DNA of 64,000 bases from Veillonella rodentium. Its GTDB lineage: Bacteria; Bacillota; Negativicutes; Veillonellales; Veillonellaceae. Position 1 is the first letter of the stretch. Each line of letters begins with the position of its first letter. The notes under the pieces were generated by a model. The model was not told the origin of the DNA, ran no database searches, and was given only the letters and a program-made list of their open reading frames with translations. The DNA lies in the NCBI RefSeq assembly GCF_900187285.1, contig NZ_LT906470.1:231501-295500 (forward strand), read 5' to 3'. Shown here piece after piece: positions 1 through 8,808 of this stretch. The position numbers were made by a program, and so were the translations under genes.

Positions 1-45
1 TTAGGTATCTCCATGCCAGAATAATTTGCAAGTGATTAAAATTCC

Positions 46-441
46 TTGATTTTCATTTTATAGGAATCGTATAATCTAATTATAATTTTATACTCGCTTG
101 AAAGAAACCGATGAGGTGGAGATAAAAATAGGAAATGCACTTATAGAGAGCGGGACTAGCTGAGAACCCGTAGTACGCAGCTTATTAAATGGACCACCGA
201 GGGTGGAGTGAACAGATTGGGCTGACCGGTTGTCATGGCCGTGCGTAGATTCCCGATCTCAGTATTCTCCAACGTTATACGAGCGTTAATCGTGAGGGAT
301 ATGTTAGTATCCTGCGAAAGGGGAATGCAATGCATTCAAACAAGGTGGTACCGCGATTTATAGAGCACTACAATTACATTGTAACGATAGAACTATAGAC
401 TCGTCCTTGACGTCAATTGTCATGGGCGGGTTTTTTGTTTG
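46..441 (+). promoter_or_regulatory. Tryptophan T-box leader, copy 1 (orphan), with promoter
   Basis: A sigma-70-like promoter (TTGATT at 46-51, 18-bp spacer, TATAAT at 70-75) precedes a T-box riboswitch. The conserved T-box sequence AAGGTGGTACCGCG lies near 342-355, and a terminator hairpin plus T-run lies at about 401-438. The likely specifier codon is TGG at 190-192 followed by A, which would mean Trp tRNA. The element is a near copy, with roughly 20 differences over 390 bp, of the leader before trpE at 4782-5172. Here it is followed not by trp genes but by a truncated toxin gene, and homology with the trpE leader stops in the terminator T-run at about 435-442. Readthrough under Trp starvation would therefore transcribe the toxin/immunity region (inference). 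Confidence 0.9.
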
Positions 442-2486
442 TTGTCTTTAAAGTTATTGCCAACGTAGGTGGTAATTTATATATTCAAAGTTTACAGGAT
501 AAAGAGACCTATGTGGGGAAACAGAAAAATACAGGATTTAGTGTTTCTACAAATGGAACTCAATTAGGTAATATTTTCGGTGAGCATTCTAAAGGAGATA
601 TGCGTAGCAACTATGCCGGTGTAACGGAGCAAGCCGGTATCTTTGCCGGTAAGGATGGTTATACAATTACTACAAAAGGTACTACCACATTAGAAGGGGC
701 CATTATTGACAGTAAAGCTGCTGCAGAAAAGAATACAGTATCTACCGGTCGCTTAGCGATGAAAGATATTGAAAATACGGCTGAGTACTCCTCGAAGAAT
801 ACAGGTGTGAGTTATAATCATATAGGAAACTTTAAGTCGCTAAGTCAAGCGGGACAAGATGCGGTATATAATTCGCTAGGACTTTTACCGAAATTATTAC
901 CTGAATCTAAGGATTCCGCACATAGCACTACCAAATCTGCTATTGCTGATGGTACAATAACTGTACATGATGAATCTGTAGATATACGTTCGATTTCTAG
1001 AGATACCGCTAATAGTCTAAATAAATTGGACAAAATCTTTGATAAGAAGAAAGTAGAGGAACGACAGGAATTAGCTCGGCTCTTTGCTAAAGATGCATTT
1101 GAACAATTGCATTATTGGGAACCGAAAACTAAAGAAGAGAAAGTGGCTAAAGCGATTGCTCATGGTGTAGTGGCGGAAGTATCCGCTCGAGTTGCCGGGA
1201 ATAAACCAGGTAGCGGTTTCTATGCGGGAGTTACCAATGAGGCACTAATTGGTGAAATTCAAAAAGTGGCTAAGACAAATCCTGCTGTGGCACAATGGCT
1301 CAGTGCCGGGGTAGGAGCAGTAGTAAATGCCGGATTAGGAAAACCTGTTATTACCGGAGCGGCTGAAGCGCAGTATGGGACTAGAGATAATGCATATGGT
1401 AGGATGAAACAGCCTGATGAGCTATCTGAGCTTAAATCTTCTTATTATTATATTATTGCTTTAGATGGTGGCGTGTATAAGAGAAGTAGAACTGGTGATG
1501 AACTGGTGGATCCATCTGTATTAAGTACTGATTTTATTTCTGGCGTTGTTGTACAAAATCCTGAAAAAGGACATCAATTAGAAGGACAGGAAGTCTTAAT
1601 TAATTCGGATCTGAGTTGGACTAATATTGATGAACCTATGGGAAAAGTTCATGTTGGAACTGCAGATTGGGCTATAAAGGATACTTCTTCATGGGATAAT
1701 CCTAGTGTAAATAATCCTACTGTAATTGAAGAAATCCCAAGAGTCATAGATGAGTGGCCAGAAAAATCTACAGGTAAAATTTATAGGGTTTATAGTAATA
1801 GTTCAGAACCAGTATTTACAGGCGAATATCAAGGAAATAGAAATGTTTTAGCTGGTATTCCTGTAGTATCAGATCCGACAAGAAAATATTTTATGTCTGG
1901 TAACTATATGATTTATGATGATGGGACCCCTGAAATTCAAAATATATTACGGATAGCTGAAATGAATATGGTTATGGATGATGTTGTTAATACACCAGGC
2001 ATGATGTTTGCTAATGGTGATATGGGACGCATTAAAACTGGATTCCCTAGTAACATGAGCCCTATAACACAAACCGTAGAACCCGTATATAGAAAAAATA
2101 ATATTATTAGTCAAGTTGATTTTGATTATGATCCATTTAAAAGTAAAGGCTTACTTTATCCTATTTCTGAAAAATCATACGGAGATCTGAGTAAAATATT
2201 TAATACGTATAAGCCAAATAATTGGAACTTTTTTGATTCTAGATCTATTAAAACTGATAAACCAGGATTTATACATGTAAAAGACAGTAATAAAGTAATG
2301 AGATATAGAGTGGACCCACCTGATAATATTACTCAATATGAACATATACATTTTTATGATAAGAATGGAAATGCATTAAATGAACGTTATAAAATTACCC
2401 CAAGTGATAGTCCTGATTCGCATATAAAAATAAAACAAGGTGAAAACTCGATAAGTAATACAGAGTACAAAAATGAAAGGAAATAA
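417..2486 (+). CDS. 5'-truncated CdiA/haemagglutinin C-terminal fragment with toxin end
   Basis: The open frame (689 codons) begins inside the T-box terminator with TTG and has no Shine-Dalgarno sequence. Sequence resembling CdiA starts only around codon 14, so this is probably a gene fragment and not an intact start. The first ~120 residues resemble filamentous-haemagglutinin/CdiA repeats. Residues ~200-330 look like the pre-toxin region that precedes polymorphic toxins (AGVGAVVNAGLG near 295). The last ~250 residues are a variable toxin domain of unidentified type, with YRVDPP and HIHFYDKNG motifs near the C terminus. The immunity gene follows immediately, the usual order in contact-dependent inhibition loci. 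No N-terminal secretion domain or CdiB is in the window. It may be a silent or donor cassette. The toxin activity cannot be named from sequence alone. Confidence 0.65.
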   Translation: MSWAGFLFVVFKVIANVGGNLYIQSLQDKETYVGKQKNTGFSVSTNGTQLGNIFGEHSKGDMRSNYAGVTEQAGIFAGKDGYTITTKGTTTLEGAIIDSKAAAEKNTVSTGRLAMKDIENTAEYSSKNTGVSYNHIGNFKSLSQAGQDAVYNSLGLLPKLLPESKDSAHSTTKSAIADGTITVHDESVDIRSISRDTANSLNKLDKIFDKKKVEERQELARLFAKDAFEQLHYWEPKTKEEKVAKAIAHGVVAEVSARVAGNKPGSGFYAGVTNEALIGEIQKVAKTNPAVAQWLSAGVGAVVNAGLGKPVITGAAEAQYGTRDNAYGRMKQPDELSELKSSYYYIIALDGGVYKRSRTGDELVDPSVLSTDFISGVVVQNPEKGHQLEGQEVLINSDLSWTNIDEPMGKVHVGTADWAIKDTSSWDNPSVNNPTVIEEIPRVIDEWPEKSTGKIYRVYSNSSEPVFTGEYQGNRNVLAGIPVVSDPTRKYFMSGNYMIYDDGTPEIQNILRIAEMNMVMDDVVNTPGMMFANGDMGRIKTGFPSNMSPITQTVEPVYRKNNIISQVDFDYDPFKSKGLLYPISEKSYGDLSKIFNTYKPNNWNFFDSRSIKTDKPGFIHVKDSNKVMRYRVDPPDNITQYEHIHFYDKNGNALNERYKITPSDSPDSHIKIKQGENSISNTEYKNERK

Positions 2487-2490
2487 TAGT

Positions 2491-2928
2491 ATGGAAAAAG
2501 AACTAATAGAGAAAGAACTTTTAAAACTACGTTATCCAGATCAACGTGTTTTAGATATAAATATTATGGATTTGGGTAGTACAACTAAATTGGCTGCTGA
2601 AACATTTATAATTGAATTTTATCATTGCTCATTTATAAAGATAGATAATGATTTAATGAATTTTGAAAATATACAGCAGTTTAAAAATGGTAATACAGGA
2701 TTATTTCTACAGAATATATCTGTTGATAATGTGACTATACAATCAAGAACTGGTGTATCCAATAATATAGTGAAATGTGGTTATGCTTATGCTCATGGTA
2801 AACGATTTGAAATTATGTGTACTATGATGGATATAGTTATTGAATGTTTAGATTTTAAAATTATAAAGAAGAGTGATTTAGAAAGAAATATTGAATCGTT
2901 AATACATTATAAAGAAAAAGATCAATAG
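2491..2928 (+). CDS. Probable CdiI-type immunity protein
   Basis: A 145-aa acidic, cytosolic protein without a signal peptide. I chose ATG 2491 because AAAGGA (2477-2482) sits 8 bases upstream. An in-frame ATG at 2473 overlaps the toxin stop and has no ribosome site. No family is recognised. The role is inferred from position: it begins 4 bp after a CdiA toxin end, in the place of the immunity partner, and shares its low GC content. Because it has its own ribosome site, it could be expressed even if the truncated toxin is not. Confidence 0.6.
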   Translation: MEKELIEKELLKLRYPDQRVLDINIMDLGSTTKLAAETFIIEFYHCSFIKIDNDLMNFENIQQFKNGNTGLFLQNISVDNVTIQSRTGVSNNIVKCGYAYAHGKRFEIMCTMMDIVIECLDFKIIKKSDLERNIESLIHYKEKDQ

Positions 2929-2959
2929 TTGATAAAATATAATTGTGCTTAATTGTAGA

Positions 2960-3576
2960 ATGAAATTGAACACATAAAAAGTCCATAGTGAACCTATGTT
3001 ATGATTTAAGTGACGAAACATAATCTAACGAGGTAATCACTATGGACTACACTAATCATAACACGATATTACAAACAAACACTTAAACTTTGAAGAACGC
3101 TTTTATGTGGCTTGAATTGCTGCTGGTGATTCTATTACTTCTATTGCTACCGTATTAGGGCACTCAAAACTACCATTTATTCAGAGATAAAATGCGGTTC
3201 TGTTGTTCAAATTCGACAAGGCAAAGCCTGTATTGTATATGTAGCAGATTCCGGACAATTAACATATGAACAGCGACGTCTGGGTTCATTTAATACAATG
3301 AAGATCGATGACATCTGAACTTGAAGATGAAATACTATCTATCTATTTTGCGCATCCCTATTCGGCTTGGGAAAGCGGTTCTGATGAACGGAAGGTCTGT
3401 TTCGCCGCTTTATTCCAAAAGGGAATCGAATAGAAAATGTCTCAGATGATACACTCCAACGAGCCCTTCACTGGTGTAATAATTCGCCACGCAAGATATT
3501 ACATTACAAAACACCACAAGAGGTCTTTTTAGAAGAAGTAAGTAAAGCAGTAAATCTAAGTACTGTTCAATTTCAT
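2960..3576 (+). mobile_element. IS30-family remnant, internally deleted
   Basis: Perfect 13-bp terminal inverted repeats (ATGAAATTGAACA at 2960-2972, its complement at 3564-3576) bound a 617-bp element. Full IS30-type elements are usually a little over 1 kb, so the middle is missing. It contains recognisable N- and C-terminal parts of the transposase in broken frames. It lies just downstream of the immunity gene and may mark how the toxin segment arrived or was rearranged. Confidence 0.75.
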
Positions 3577-3588
3577 ATTGAAATTTAA
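3042..3588 (+). pseudogene. Degenerate IS30 transposase
   Basis: Starting at ATG 3042, conceptual translation across several frames gives an N-terminal helix-turn-helix typical of IS30 (LNFEERF, then ITSIATVLGHSKST). It then gives a C-terminal part reading LFRRFIPKGNRIENVS and WCNNSPRKILHYKTP. The central DDE region is absent and multiple frameshifts and stops interrupt the frame, so no active transposase can be made. Confidence 0.75.
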
Positions 3589-3842
3589 GGTTTTTATTTT
3601 GATAACAATTTTTCTTTTGTTATATCCAATACTATATTTACTTTAATGTTAAGTCGAGTTTTAATAATTTTTTGGATAATAATACTAAATAAATCTCTTT
3701 ATATTTCTTCTCGAATTGTAATAAGTAATGCGACAAAATTAAATTAATTTTCTAATCTCATATTTTACAATTCACCACATAATCTATATTAGAATAAAAA
3801 GGATTAGAAAATTGTTATGAGAGCGTAGCGAGAATTATAATA
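3589..3842. other. AT-rich intergenic gap
   Basis: About 250 bp between the IS30 relic and the next gene, very AT-rich. An imperfect inverted repeat is visible (TTTTCTAATC near 3750 and GGATTAGAAAA near 3800), which could act as an operator or a weak hairpin. No gene was found. Confidence 0.4.
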
Positions 3843-4772
3843 ATGTGGTTAGATAATGAATTTTCACTATTTAAACAAAATATAGAGATATTACGAGTGA
3901 ATCAACGCATAGGCAGACTAGCATATTTGTGGGCTGTGTTTGGATTAGTGATTAGTAAATTTTTAGTTTATCTTATATTTGTTGTATTGATAGGGCTTAT
4001 TCAAGGGACTCCGCTTCAAGGTAGTCAATATTTGTCTTATATTTATTTTGGAAGTCTACAGATTATACATATAGTTGCAACTATTTTTATACTTAAACGT
4101 AGACTAAATGATTGTGGTTCATCCTTGTGGTATATGATCTTGGTCCCCATAGTGTACATAAGCTTATGGGTGTATTGGGGGATGAGTTTTAGTTGGGCGT
4201 CTATATCCGAGACTATTGTAAATGCAAGCTTTTATTGGGATGGGTTCTTTTGGCAGTATTTCATTTTAGCTTGCTTTGCCTTGCCTCTCAGCGTGCCAGA
4301 TTCTAATGAGTATGGTTTAGATGAAGGTCGAGATAGATATAATAACTACATTATTGCTTACGTTCGAAGTTCTACCATTAGTGAAGATAAGGATGCTGGC
4401 AAATTTGACTATGTGTGCAGTTGTATATGGGATGTTCTATTTGCTAGGATTTTTGATATTAAGGGAAGGACTTCCGTATCAGCCTTTTGGGTTGGCCTTG
4501 TAGGATCTCGCGCTTTCATGGATATTATTATGTATATGATTATAGCAGTAGTATCGTTAATTGTTCAGCTGGATATCCCTCTTTATATACCACGTTGGAG
4601 CTTTATGTCTATCCTAATATGGCCAGCCATAGCTATGATTACACTAGGTATACGTAGACTTCATGATTCTCTATTAAGCGGGTTATGGATTATTGGCCTT
4701 TTTATTCCATATATCAATATTTTTGTCAGTTATCAATTGTTGTTTAAAAAATCTTGGTATATTGAAAGTTGA
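3843..4772 (+). CDS. Tandem DUF805-like integral membrane protein
   Basis: A 309-aa hydrophobic protein made of two DUF805-like halves. The first has RIGRLAYLW near residue 22 and RRLNDCGSSLWY near 90. The second has KGRTSVSAFW near 205 and RRLHDSLLSGLW near 275. In this family, a GR..R..YW motif before the first membrane helices and an R(R/L)HD.G.SGW motif before the last ones are characteristic. Six to eight transmembrane segments are visible. The function of DUF805 proteins is unknown. Three more DUF805 genes lie at 13.4-15.9 kb. No good ribosome site precedes the ATG, so the start is uncertain. The gene lies inside the segment bounded by the duplicated T-box leaders. Confidence 0.75.
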   Translation: MWLDNEFSLFKQNIEILRVNQRIGRLAYLWAVFGLVISKFLVYLIFVVLIGLIQGTPLQGSQYLSYIYFGSLQIIHIVATIFILKRRLNDCGSSLWYMILVPIVYISLWVYWGMSFSWASISETIVNASFYWDGFFWQYFILACFALPLSVPDSNEYGLDEGRDRYNNYIIAYVRSSTISEDKDAGKFDYVCSCIWDVLFARIFDIKGRTSVSAFWVGLVGSRAFMDIIMYMIIAVVSLIVQLDIPLYIPRWSFMSILIWPAIAMITLGIRRLHDSLLSGLWIIGLFIPYINIFVSYQLLFKKSWYIES

Positions 4773-4781
4773 GATTTATCC

Positions 4782-5172
4782 TTGACTTTCATTCTATAGA
4801 AACCGTATAATCAAATTATAATTTTATACTCGCCTGTTAGAAACCGATGAGGTGGAGATAAAAATAGGAAATGCACTCACAGAGAGCGGGACTGGCTGAG
4901 AACCCGTAGTACGCAGCTTATTAAATGGACCACCGAGGGTGGAGTGAACAGATTGGGATGACCGGTTGTTATGGCCGAGCGAGATACCCGATCTCAGTAT
5001 TCTCCAACGTCACACGAGCGTTAATCGTGAGGGATATGTTAGTATCCTGCGAAAGGGGAATGCAATGCATTCAAACAAGGTGGTACCGCGATTTATAGAG
5101 CACTACAATTACATTGTAACGATAGAACTATAGACTCGTCCTTGACGTCAATTGTCATGGGCGAGTTTTTTT
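4782..5172 (+). promoter_or_regulatory. Tryptophan T-box leader, copy 2, upstream of trpE
   Basis: Promoter TTGACT (4782-4787), 18-bp spacer, TATAAT (4806-4811), then a T-box leader. The T-box core AAGGTGGTACCGCG is near 5078-5091. The terminator stem pairs CTCGTCC with GGGCGAG and ends in a T-run at 5165-5172. The putative specifier codon is TGG at 4926-4928, consistent with control of the downstream trp operon by uncharged tRNA-Trp. It is nearly identical to the leader at 46-441. Confidence 0.93.
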
Positions 5173-5199
5173 GTTGGCAAATGCCGAATGGAGGTTCTT

Positions 5200-6669
5200 A
5201 TGATGTTTCCTACTCTTGATCGTGTAAAAGCCGTCGCACCGGGGTACGATATCGTGCCGGTGTACGTGGAGCTTTTATCCGATGTACGTACACCGATTAG
5301 CGTGCTGAAAGCGTTAAAACAGGTGAGCAGTCATACATATCTGCTTGAAAGTGCGGATAACAGCAATCATTGGGGCCGTTACTCCTTCTTGGGCTACGAT
5401 CCTAAGATTGAGTTGTTTTGTAAAAACCATCAAATGACGATTAAAGACGGGACGATTCGTACCTTTGCCTGTTCGGATCCTGCCGCTGAAATTCGTCGCA
5501 TCTTGCATCAATACAAGAGCCCGCGACTCGAAGAATTGCCGACTTTCACAGGTGGATTCGTAGGGTATTTCGCATGTGAATATATTCGTTACATCGAGCC
5601 GACCCTTGATGTGCCGGTCCCGGATGATGATCCGGCGATGGTCAACGATGTGGATCTGATGCTATTTGATAAGGTTATCGCCTTCGATCATTACAAAAAT
5701 AAAATCTATTTAATCGCCAATATCGGCACCGAGGATCTGGAACGGAACTATAACAAGGCCGAACTTGAGCTGAATGCATTGGCAGACCTCGTGCTTCATG
5801 GTAAGGAGGCGGATGTGCCGAAGGGCCTGCTGCAGTCCGATTTTACATCAGAGTTTACAAAGGAAGAGTTTGAAGCGGTCGTTACAAAGACACAGCATTA
5901 CATCAAGGAAGGGGATATCTTTCAGGCCGTTGTGTCGAATCGGCGCGAAGCGAAGTTTGAAGGCAGTCTTTTGAATGCGTATCGCGTGTTGCGTATGCTG
6001 AATCCTTCGCCGTATATGTTTTACCTGTCCGGCGGTGATGTGGAAATGACCGGCGCATCGCCCGAAACATTAGTGAAACTGACGGATGGCACGCTTAACA
6101 CATTCCCGATTGCGGGAACGATGCCTCGCGGTAAAAGTGAAGCGGAGGATCTTGCTATCGAGGAAAAACTCATCAATGACGAGAAAGAGCTGGCGGAACA
6201 TAATATGCTCGTCGACTTAGGTCGTAATGATTTGGGTAAAATCTCCAAATTCGGTTCCGTGAAAGTAGAGGCTTTACATATGCTGCAGCGCTTCTCTCAC
6301 GTCATCCATATCACCTCCACCGTAAGCGGTGAAATTCAGGACGGTAAGGATGCATTGGACGCCATCGGCGCTACATTGCCGGCAGGGACTTTATCCGGAG
6401 CGCCGAAGATTCGGGCGATCGAAGTTCTGCATGAGCTTGAAAAGAGTCCGCGCGGTGTATACGGCGGTGCCGTAGGCTATATCGACTTTTCCGGTAACAT
6501 GGACGTATGTATCGGCATTCGCATGGCGATGAATAAGGCCGGCAAGGTATATGTTCGGGCCGGTGCCGGTATTGTACGCGACTCCGTTCCTGAAAGTGAA
6601 TATAATGAAACGATTTATAAGGCGCAGTCCATGGTGAGCGCTATTACAAAGGCACAGGAGGTGGAATAA
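5200..6669 (+). CDS. trpE: Anthranilate synthase component I
   Basis: TrpE makes anthranilate from chorismate and ammonia supplied by TrpG, the first step of tryptophan synthesis. The ~489-aa product has the N-terminal TrpE region (residues 1-150) and the chorismate-binding domain, with the conserved C-terminal segments GASPETLVKL, PIAGTMPRG, RNDLGKIS, TLPAGTLSGAPK and RAGAGIVRDS. GGAGG at 5190-5194 points to ATG 5200 or the adjacent ATG 5203. The longer frame starting in the T-box terminator has no ribosome site. It is the first gene of the operon and its stop overlaps the trpG start. Confidence 0.96.
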   Translation: MMFPTLDRVKAVAPGYDIVPVYVELLSDVRTPISVLKALKQVSSHTYLLESADNSNHWGRYSFLGYDPKIELFCKNHQMTIKDGTIRTFACSDPAAEIRRILHQYKSPRLEELPTFTGGFVGYFACEYIRYIEPTLDVPVPDDDPAMVNDVDLMLFDKVIAFDHYKNKIYLIANIGTEDLERNYNKAELELNALADLVLHGKEADVPKGLLQSDFTSEFTKEEFEAVVTKTQHYIKEGDIFQAVVSNRREAKFEGSLLNAYRVLRMLNPSPYMFYLSGGDVEMTGASPETLVKLTDGTLNTFPIAGTMPRGKSEAEDLAIEEKLINDEKELAEHNMLVDLGRNDLGKISKFGSVKVEALHMLQRFSHVIHITSTVSGEIQDGKDALDAIGATLPAGTLSGAPKIRAIEVLHELEKSPRGVYGGAVGYIDFSGNMDVCIGIRMAMNKAGKVYVRAGAGIVRDSVPESEYNETIYKAQSMVSAITKAQEVE

Positions 6670-7235
6670 TGGTACTCCTCATCGATAATTACGACAGCTT
6701 TTCCTTTAATTTGTATCAACTGGTGGGATCCGTTGATCCGGATATCAAGGTGATTCGCAGTGATGAACTGACGGTTGATGAAATAAGAGCGTTGAAACCG
6801 GACCATGTGATACTTTCACCGGGACCGGGCAGGCCTGTCGACGCAGGCGTATATGAAGACCTGCTGCGCGAATGCAAAGGAGAATTTCCGATTCTCGGCG
6901 TGTGTCTCGGACATCAGGCCATCGGCGAAGTATTCGGCGGCACCGTGTCCTATGCAAAGCAGGTGATGCACGGTAAACAAAGCGTGGCGAAACAGGTGCG
7001 TCTGTCAAAAATCCTCAAAGATGTGCCCGAAGAATTTGAAGTGGCAAGATACCACTCCCTGGCGATTATTGATGAAACAATTCCGAGCGATCTCATCATT
7101 ACATCCGTTACAGCGGATGGCGAAGTGATGAGCGTGGAACATAAGGACTATCCGATTTACGGCGTGCAGTTTCATCCGGAGTCGATCATGACGCCGAACG
7201 GGGAACAAATGATTCGCAATTTCTTAGGCAAGTAA
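6669..7235 (+). CDS. trpG: Anthranilate synthase component II (glutamine amidotransferase)
   Basis: A 188-aa class I glutamine amidotransferase that feeds ammonia to TrpE. The nucleophile elbow GVCLGHQAIGE (Cys near residue 79) and the His/Glu pair in QFHPESI are present. The ATG overlaps the trpE stop by one base (TAATG), and AGGAGG lies just upstream, so the two subunits are translationally coupled. The length fits a stand-alone TrpG/PabA. It is followed by an unusual 560-bp gap before trpD. Confidence 0.95.
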   Translation: MVLLIDNYDSFSFNLYQLVGSVDPDIKVIRSDELTVDEIRALKPDHVILSPGPGRPVDAGVYEDLLRECKGEFPILGVCLGHQAIGEVFGGTVSYAKQVMHGKQSVAKQVRLSKILKDVPEEFEVARYHSLAIIDETIPSDLIITSVTADGEVMSVEHKDYPIYGVQFHPESIMTPNGEQMIRNFLGK

Positions 7236-7254
7236 AACGGTTATAAATCGGCGC

Positions 7255-7425
7255 TAGGGGCTATTTTGAAATAATTTCTTGTAGCAACAATAAGGTCTTT
7301 CGGAACTCCGAAGGCCAACCACCCCTTTCGGGGCCGCCAAGTCGTTCCTCAAGACCTTATTGCTTGCATAGAATAAGAAATTTTGATTTTCAAAGCCACC
7401 CGCTTCGCGCGCTAAGTCGTTTGTG
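7255..7425. repeat. Palindromic repeat A with conserved core, plus partial core A'
   Basis: An imperfect long palindrome. The inner arms are AATAAGGTCTT (7289-7299) and AAGACCTTATT (7351-7361), with weaker pairing further out to about 7255 and 7400. Between them lies a core with the two small hairpins CCCC-TTTC-GGGG and GGAACTCC. Its hallmark GCCAAGTCGTT is at 7336-7346. A second, diverged core (CCACCC...GCTAAGTCGTT) follows at 7395-7421. The same core recurs at 7.67 kb and several times at 30-30.6 kb, each time inside different arms. Confidence 0.75.
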
Positions 7426-7647
7426 AGCGCTCCTTTATGCCGTTCTAAGACGGTTACTACAAGCCTAAGGTATTGCGAATCAGATCCCCTTATCTCGGGA
7501 GGGGGCGTGTAGCGTCTTTCCAGGTGAAGCGCATGTTTTGGGGCATGAATCTGTGCGTTACGGCATACAATGCGCAGGTTCAGTGGTTAAATGTTAATAT
7601 GAGGGATACTTCTAGCAAATTGATATGATTGTTTATATGCATATAGG

Positions 7648-7733
7648 GACGATTGGTATATGGCCGAAGCCGACTTGGCGGCCCCGAATAGGGGTGGGTG
7701 GCCTCTGGAGGCTGAGGCCATATGCCAATCGTC
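7648..7733. repeat. Palindromic repeat B with conserved core
   Basis: Arms GACGATTGGTATATGGCC (7648-7665) and GGCCATATGCCAATCGTC (7716-7733) pair at 17 of 18 positions. They enclose the core CCGACTTGGCGGCCCCGAA...GGGGTGG...GGCCTCTGGAGGC. The core matches repeats A, C and D4, but the arms are unrelated to theirs. It ends about 60 bp before the trpD start and creates a spurious in-frame ATG upstream of trpD. Confidence 0.8.
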
Positions 7734-7794
7734 ACCGGATCGTGTTCGTATAGGTATCAATTTGCTAGAAATATTCCCAAAAGGAGATATAAAA

Positions 7795-8805
7795 ATGATA
7801 AAAGATGCATTATATGCTGTAACGCATGGTCAGGATTTATCCTATGACCTTGCAAAGGATACGATGAACAAAATTATGAGCGGCGATGTATCGGAGATTC
7901 CGATAGCCGGTTTCTTATGTGCTCTTGCGGCCAAAGGCTCTACGGTAGACGAGGTGACCGCTTTTGCAGAGGTTATGCGCGAGAAGGCGGGCTCCGTACC
8001 TCATAACGGCACGGTTGTGGAAATTGTAGGCACCGGCGGTGATGAAGCGAATACGTTCAACATTTCCACTACTTCCGGGTTTATCATTGCCGCTGCCGGC
8101 ATACCTGTCGCAAAGCATGGTAACCGAAGTGTATCCAGTAAATGCGGTGCTGCGGACCTCATCGAAGCGTTGGGGGCTAAATTGGAACTCGATGGCGCGC
8201 AAAATGAGCAGGTGTTGGATAAGGCGAATATGTGCTTCATGTTTGCCCCCGTATATCATCAGGCCATGAAATATGCCGGCCCCGTGCGTAAAGCCTTGGG
8301 CGTTCGCACCGTGTTCAACATCCTCGGACCTCTTGCGAATCCGGCAGGGGCTACCGTTGAATTGATGGGCGTTTACGATAAAGCGTTGGTAGAGCCGTTG
8401 GCGCGTGTATTGTCCAATCTCGGTGTAAAGCGCGGCGCCGTAGTGCACGGTTTTGATGGTCTCGATGAGATTACGGCTACGAATAAGACGTACGTATGTG
8501 AAATTAATAACGGCGCTTTCACTGGTTACGAACTGGATCCTAAGGATTACGGATTTGACTATGCCGACAAAATCGAGCTTGAAGGCGGCGATGCAACAGT
8601 GAATGCGGAGATTACACGTCGCGTCCTCGGCGGTGAGCAAGGCGGTAAGCGCACCGCGGTTCTCCTCAATGCGGGTATGGCGATTTATCTGGCCAAGGAC
8701 GGTCTTACATTGGCGGACGGAATCAACGAGGCGAAATCGATGATCGACTCCGGCAAGGCGCTGGCGACGATGGAACGATTTGTGAAAGTAACGCAAGAGG
8801 TATAA
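7795..8805 (+). CDS. trpD: Anthranilate phosphoribosyltransferase
   Basis: TrpD transfers phosphoribose from PRPP to anthranilate. The 336-aa product has the glycine-rich PRPP site GTGGDEANTFNIS (near residue 78), KHGNRSVSS and the later NILGPLANP segment, as expected for the family. The start is ATG 7795, with AAGGAG at 7781-7786. A longer in-frame ATG at 7660 would translate palindromic repeat B and is rejected. trpC follows after 3 bp. Confidence 0.95.
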   Translation: MIKDALYAVTHGQDLSYDLAKDTMNKIMSGDVSEIPIAGFLCALAAKGSTVDEVTAFAEVMREKAGSVPHNGTVVEIVGTGGDEANTFNISTTSGFIIAAAGIPVAKHGNRSVSSKCGAADLIEALGAKLELDGAQNEQVLDKANMCFMFAPVYHQAMKYAGPVRKALGVRTVFNILGPLANPAGATVELMGVYDKALVEPLARVLSNLGVKRGAVVHGFDGLDEITATNKTYVCEINNGAFTGYELDPKDYGFDYADKIELEGGDATVNAEITRRVLGGEQGGKRTAVLLNAGMAIYLAKDGLTLADGINEAKSMIDSGKALATMERFVKVTQEV

Positions 8806-8808
8806 CCG

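Larger units (their letters stand above)
7236..7794. other. Long intergenic region inside the trp operon
   Basis: 559 bp between trpG and trpD, filled by palindromic repeats A (7255-7425) and B (7648-7733). The segment between them (about 7430-7640) holds no convincing gene. A weak promoter-like pair, TTGATA near 7620 and TATAGG near 7643, could give trpD its own transcription. This is tentative. Confidence 0.5.

Noticed and set aside
7660-7794. Longer trpD reading frame starting at ATG 7660
   Set aside because: It translates palindromic repeat B. The internal ATG 7795 has a proper ribosome site and matches the usual TrpD length.
7915-8796. 293-codon minus-strand frame opposite trpD
   Set aside because: Antisense shadow. 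It contains no recognisable domain, and trpD on the plus strand is certain.
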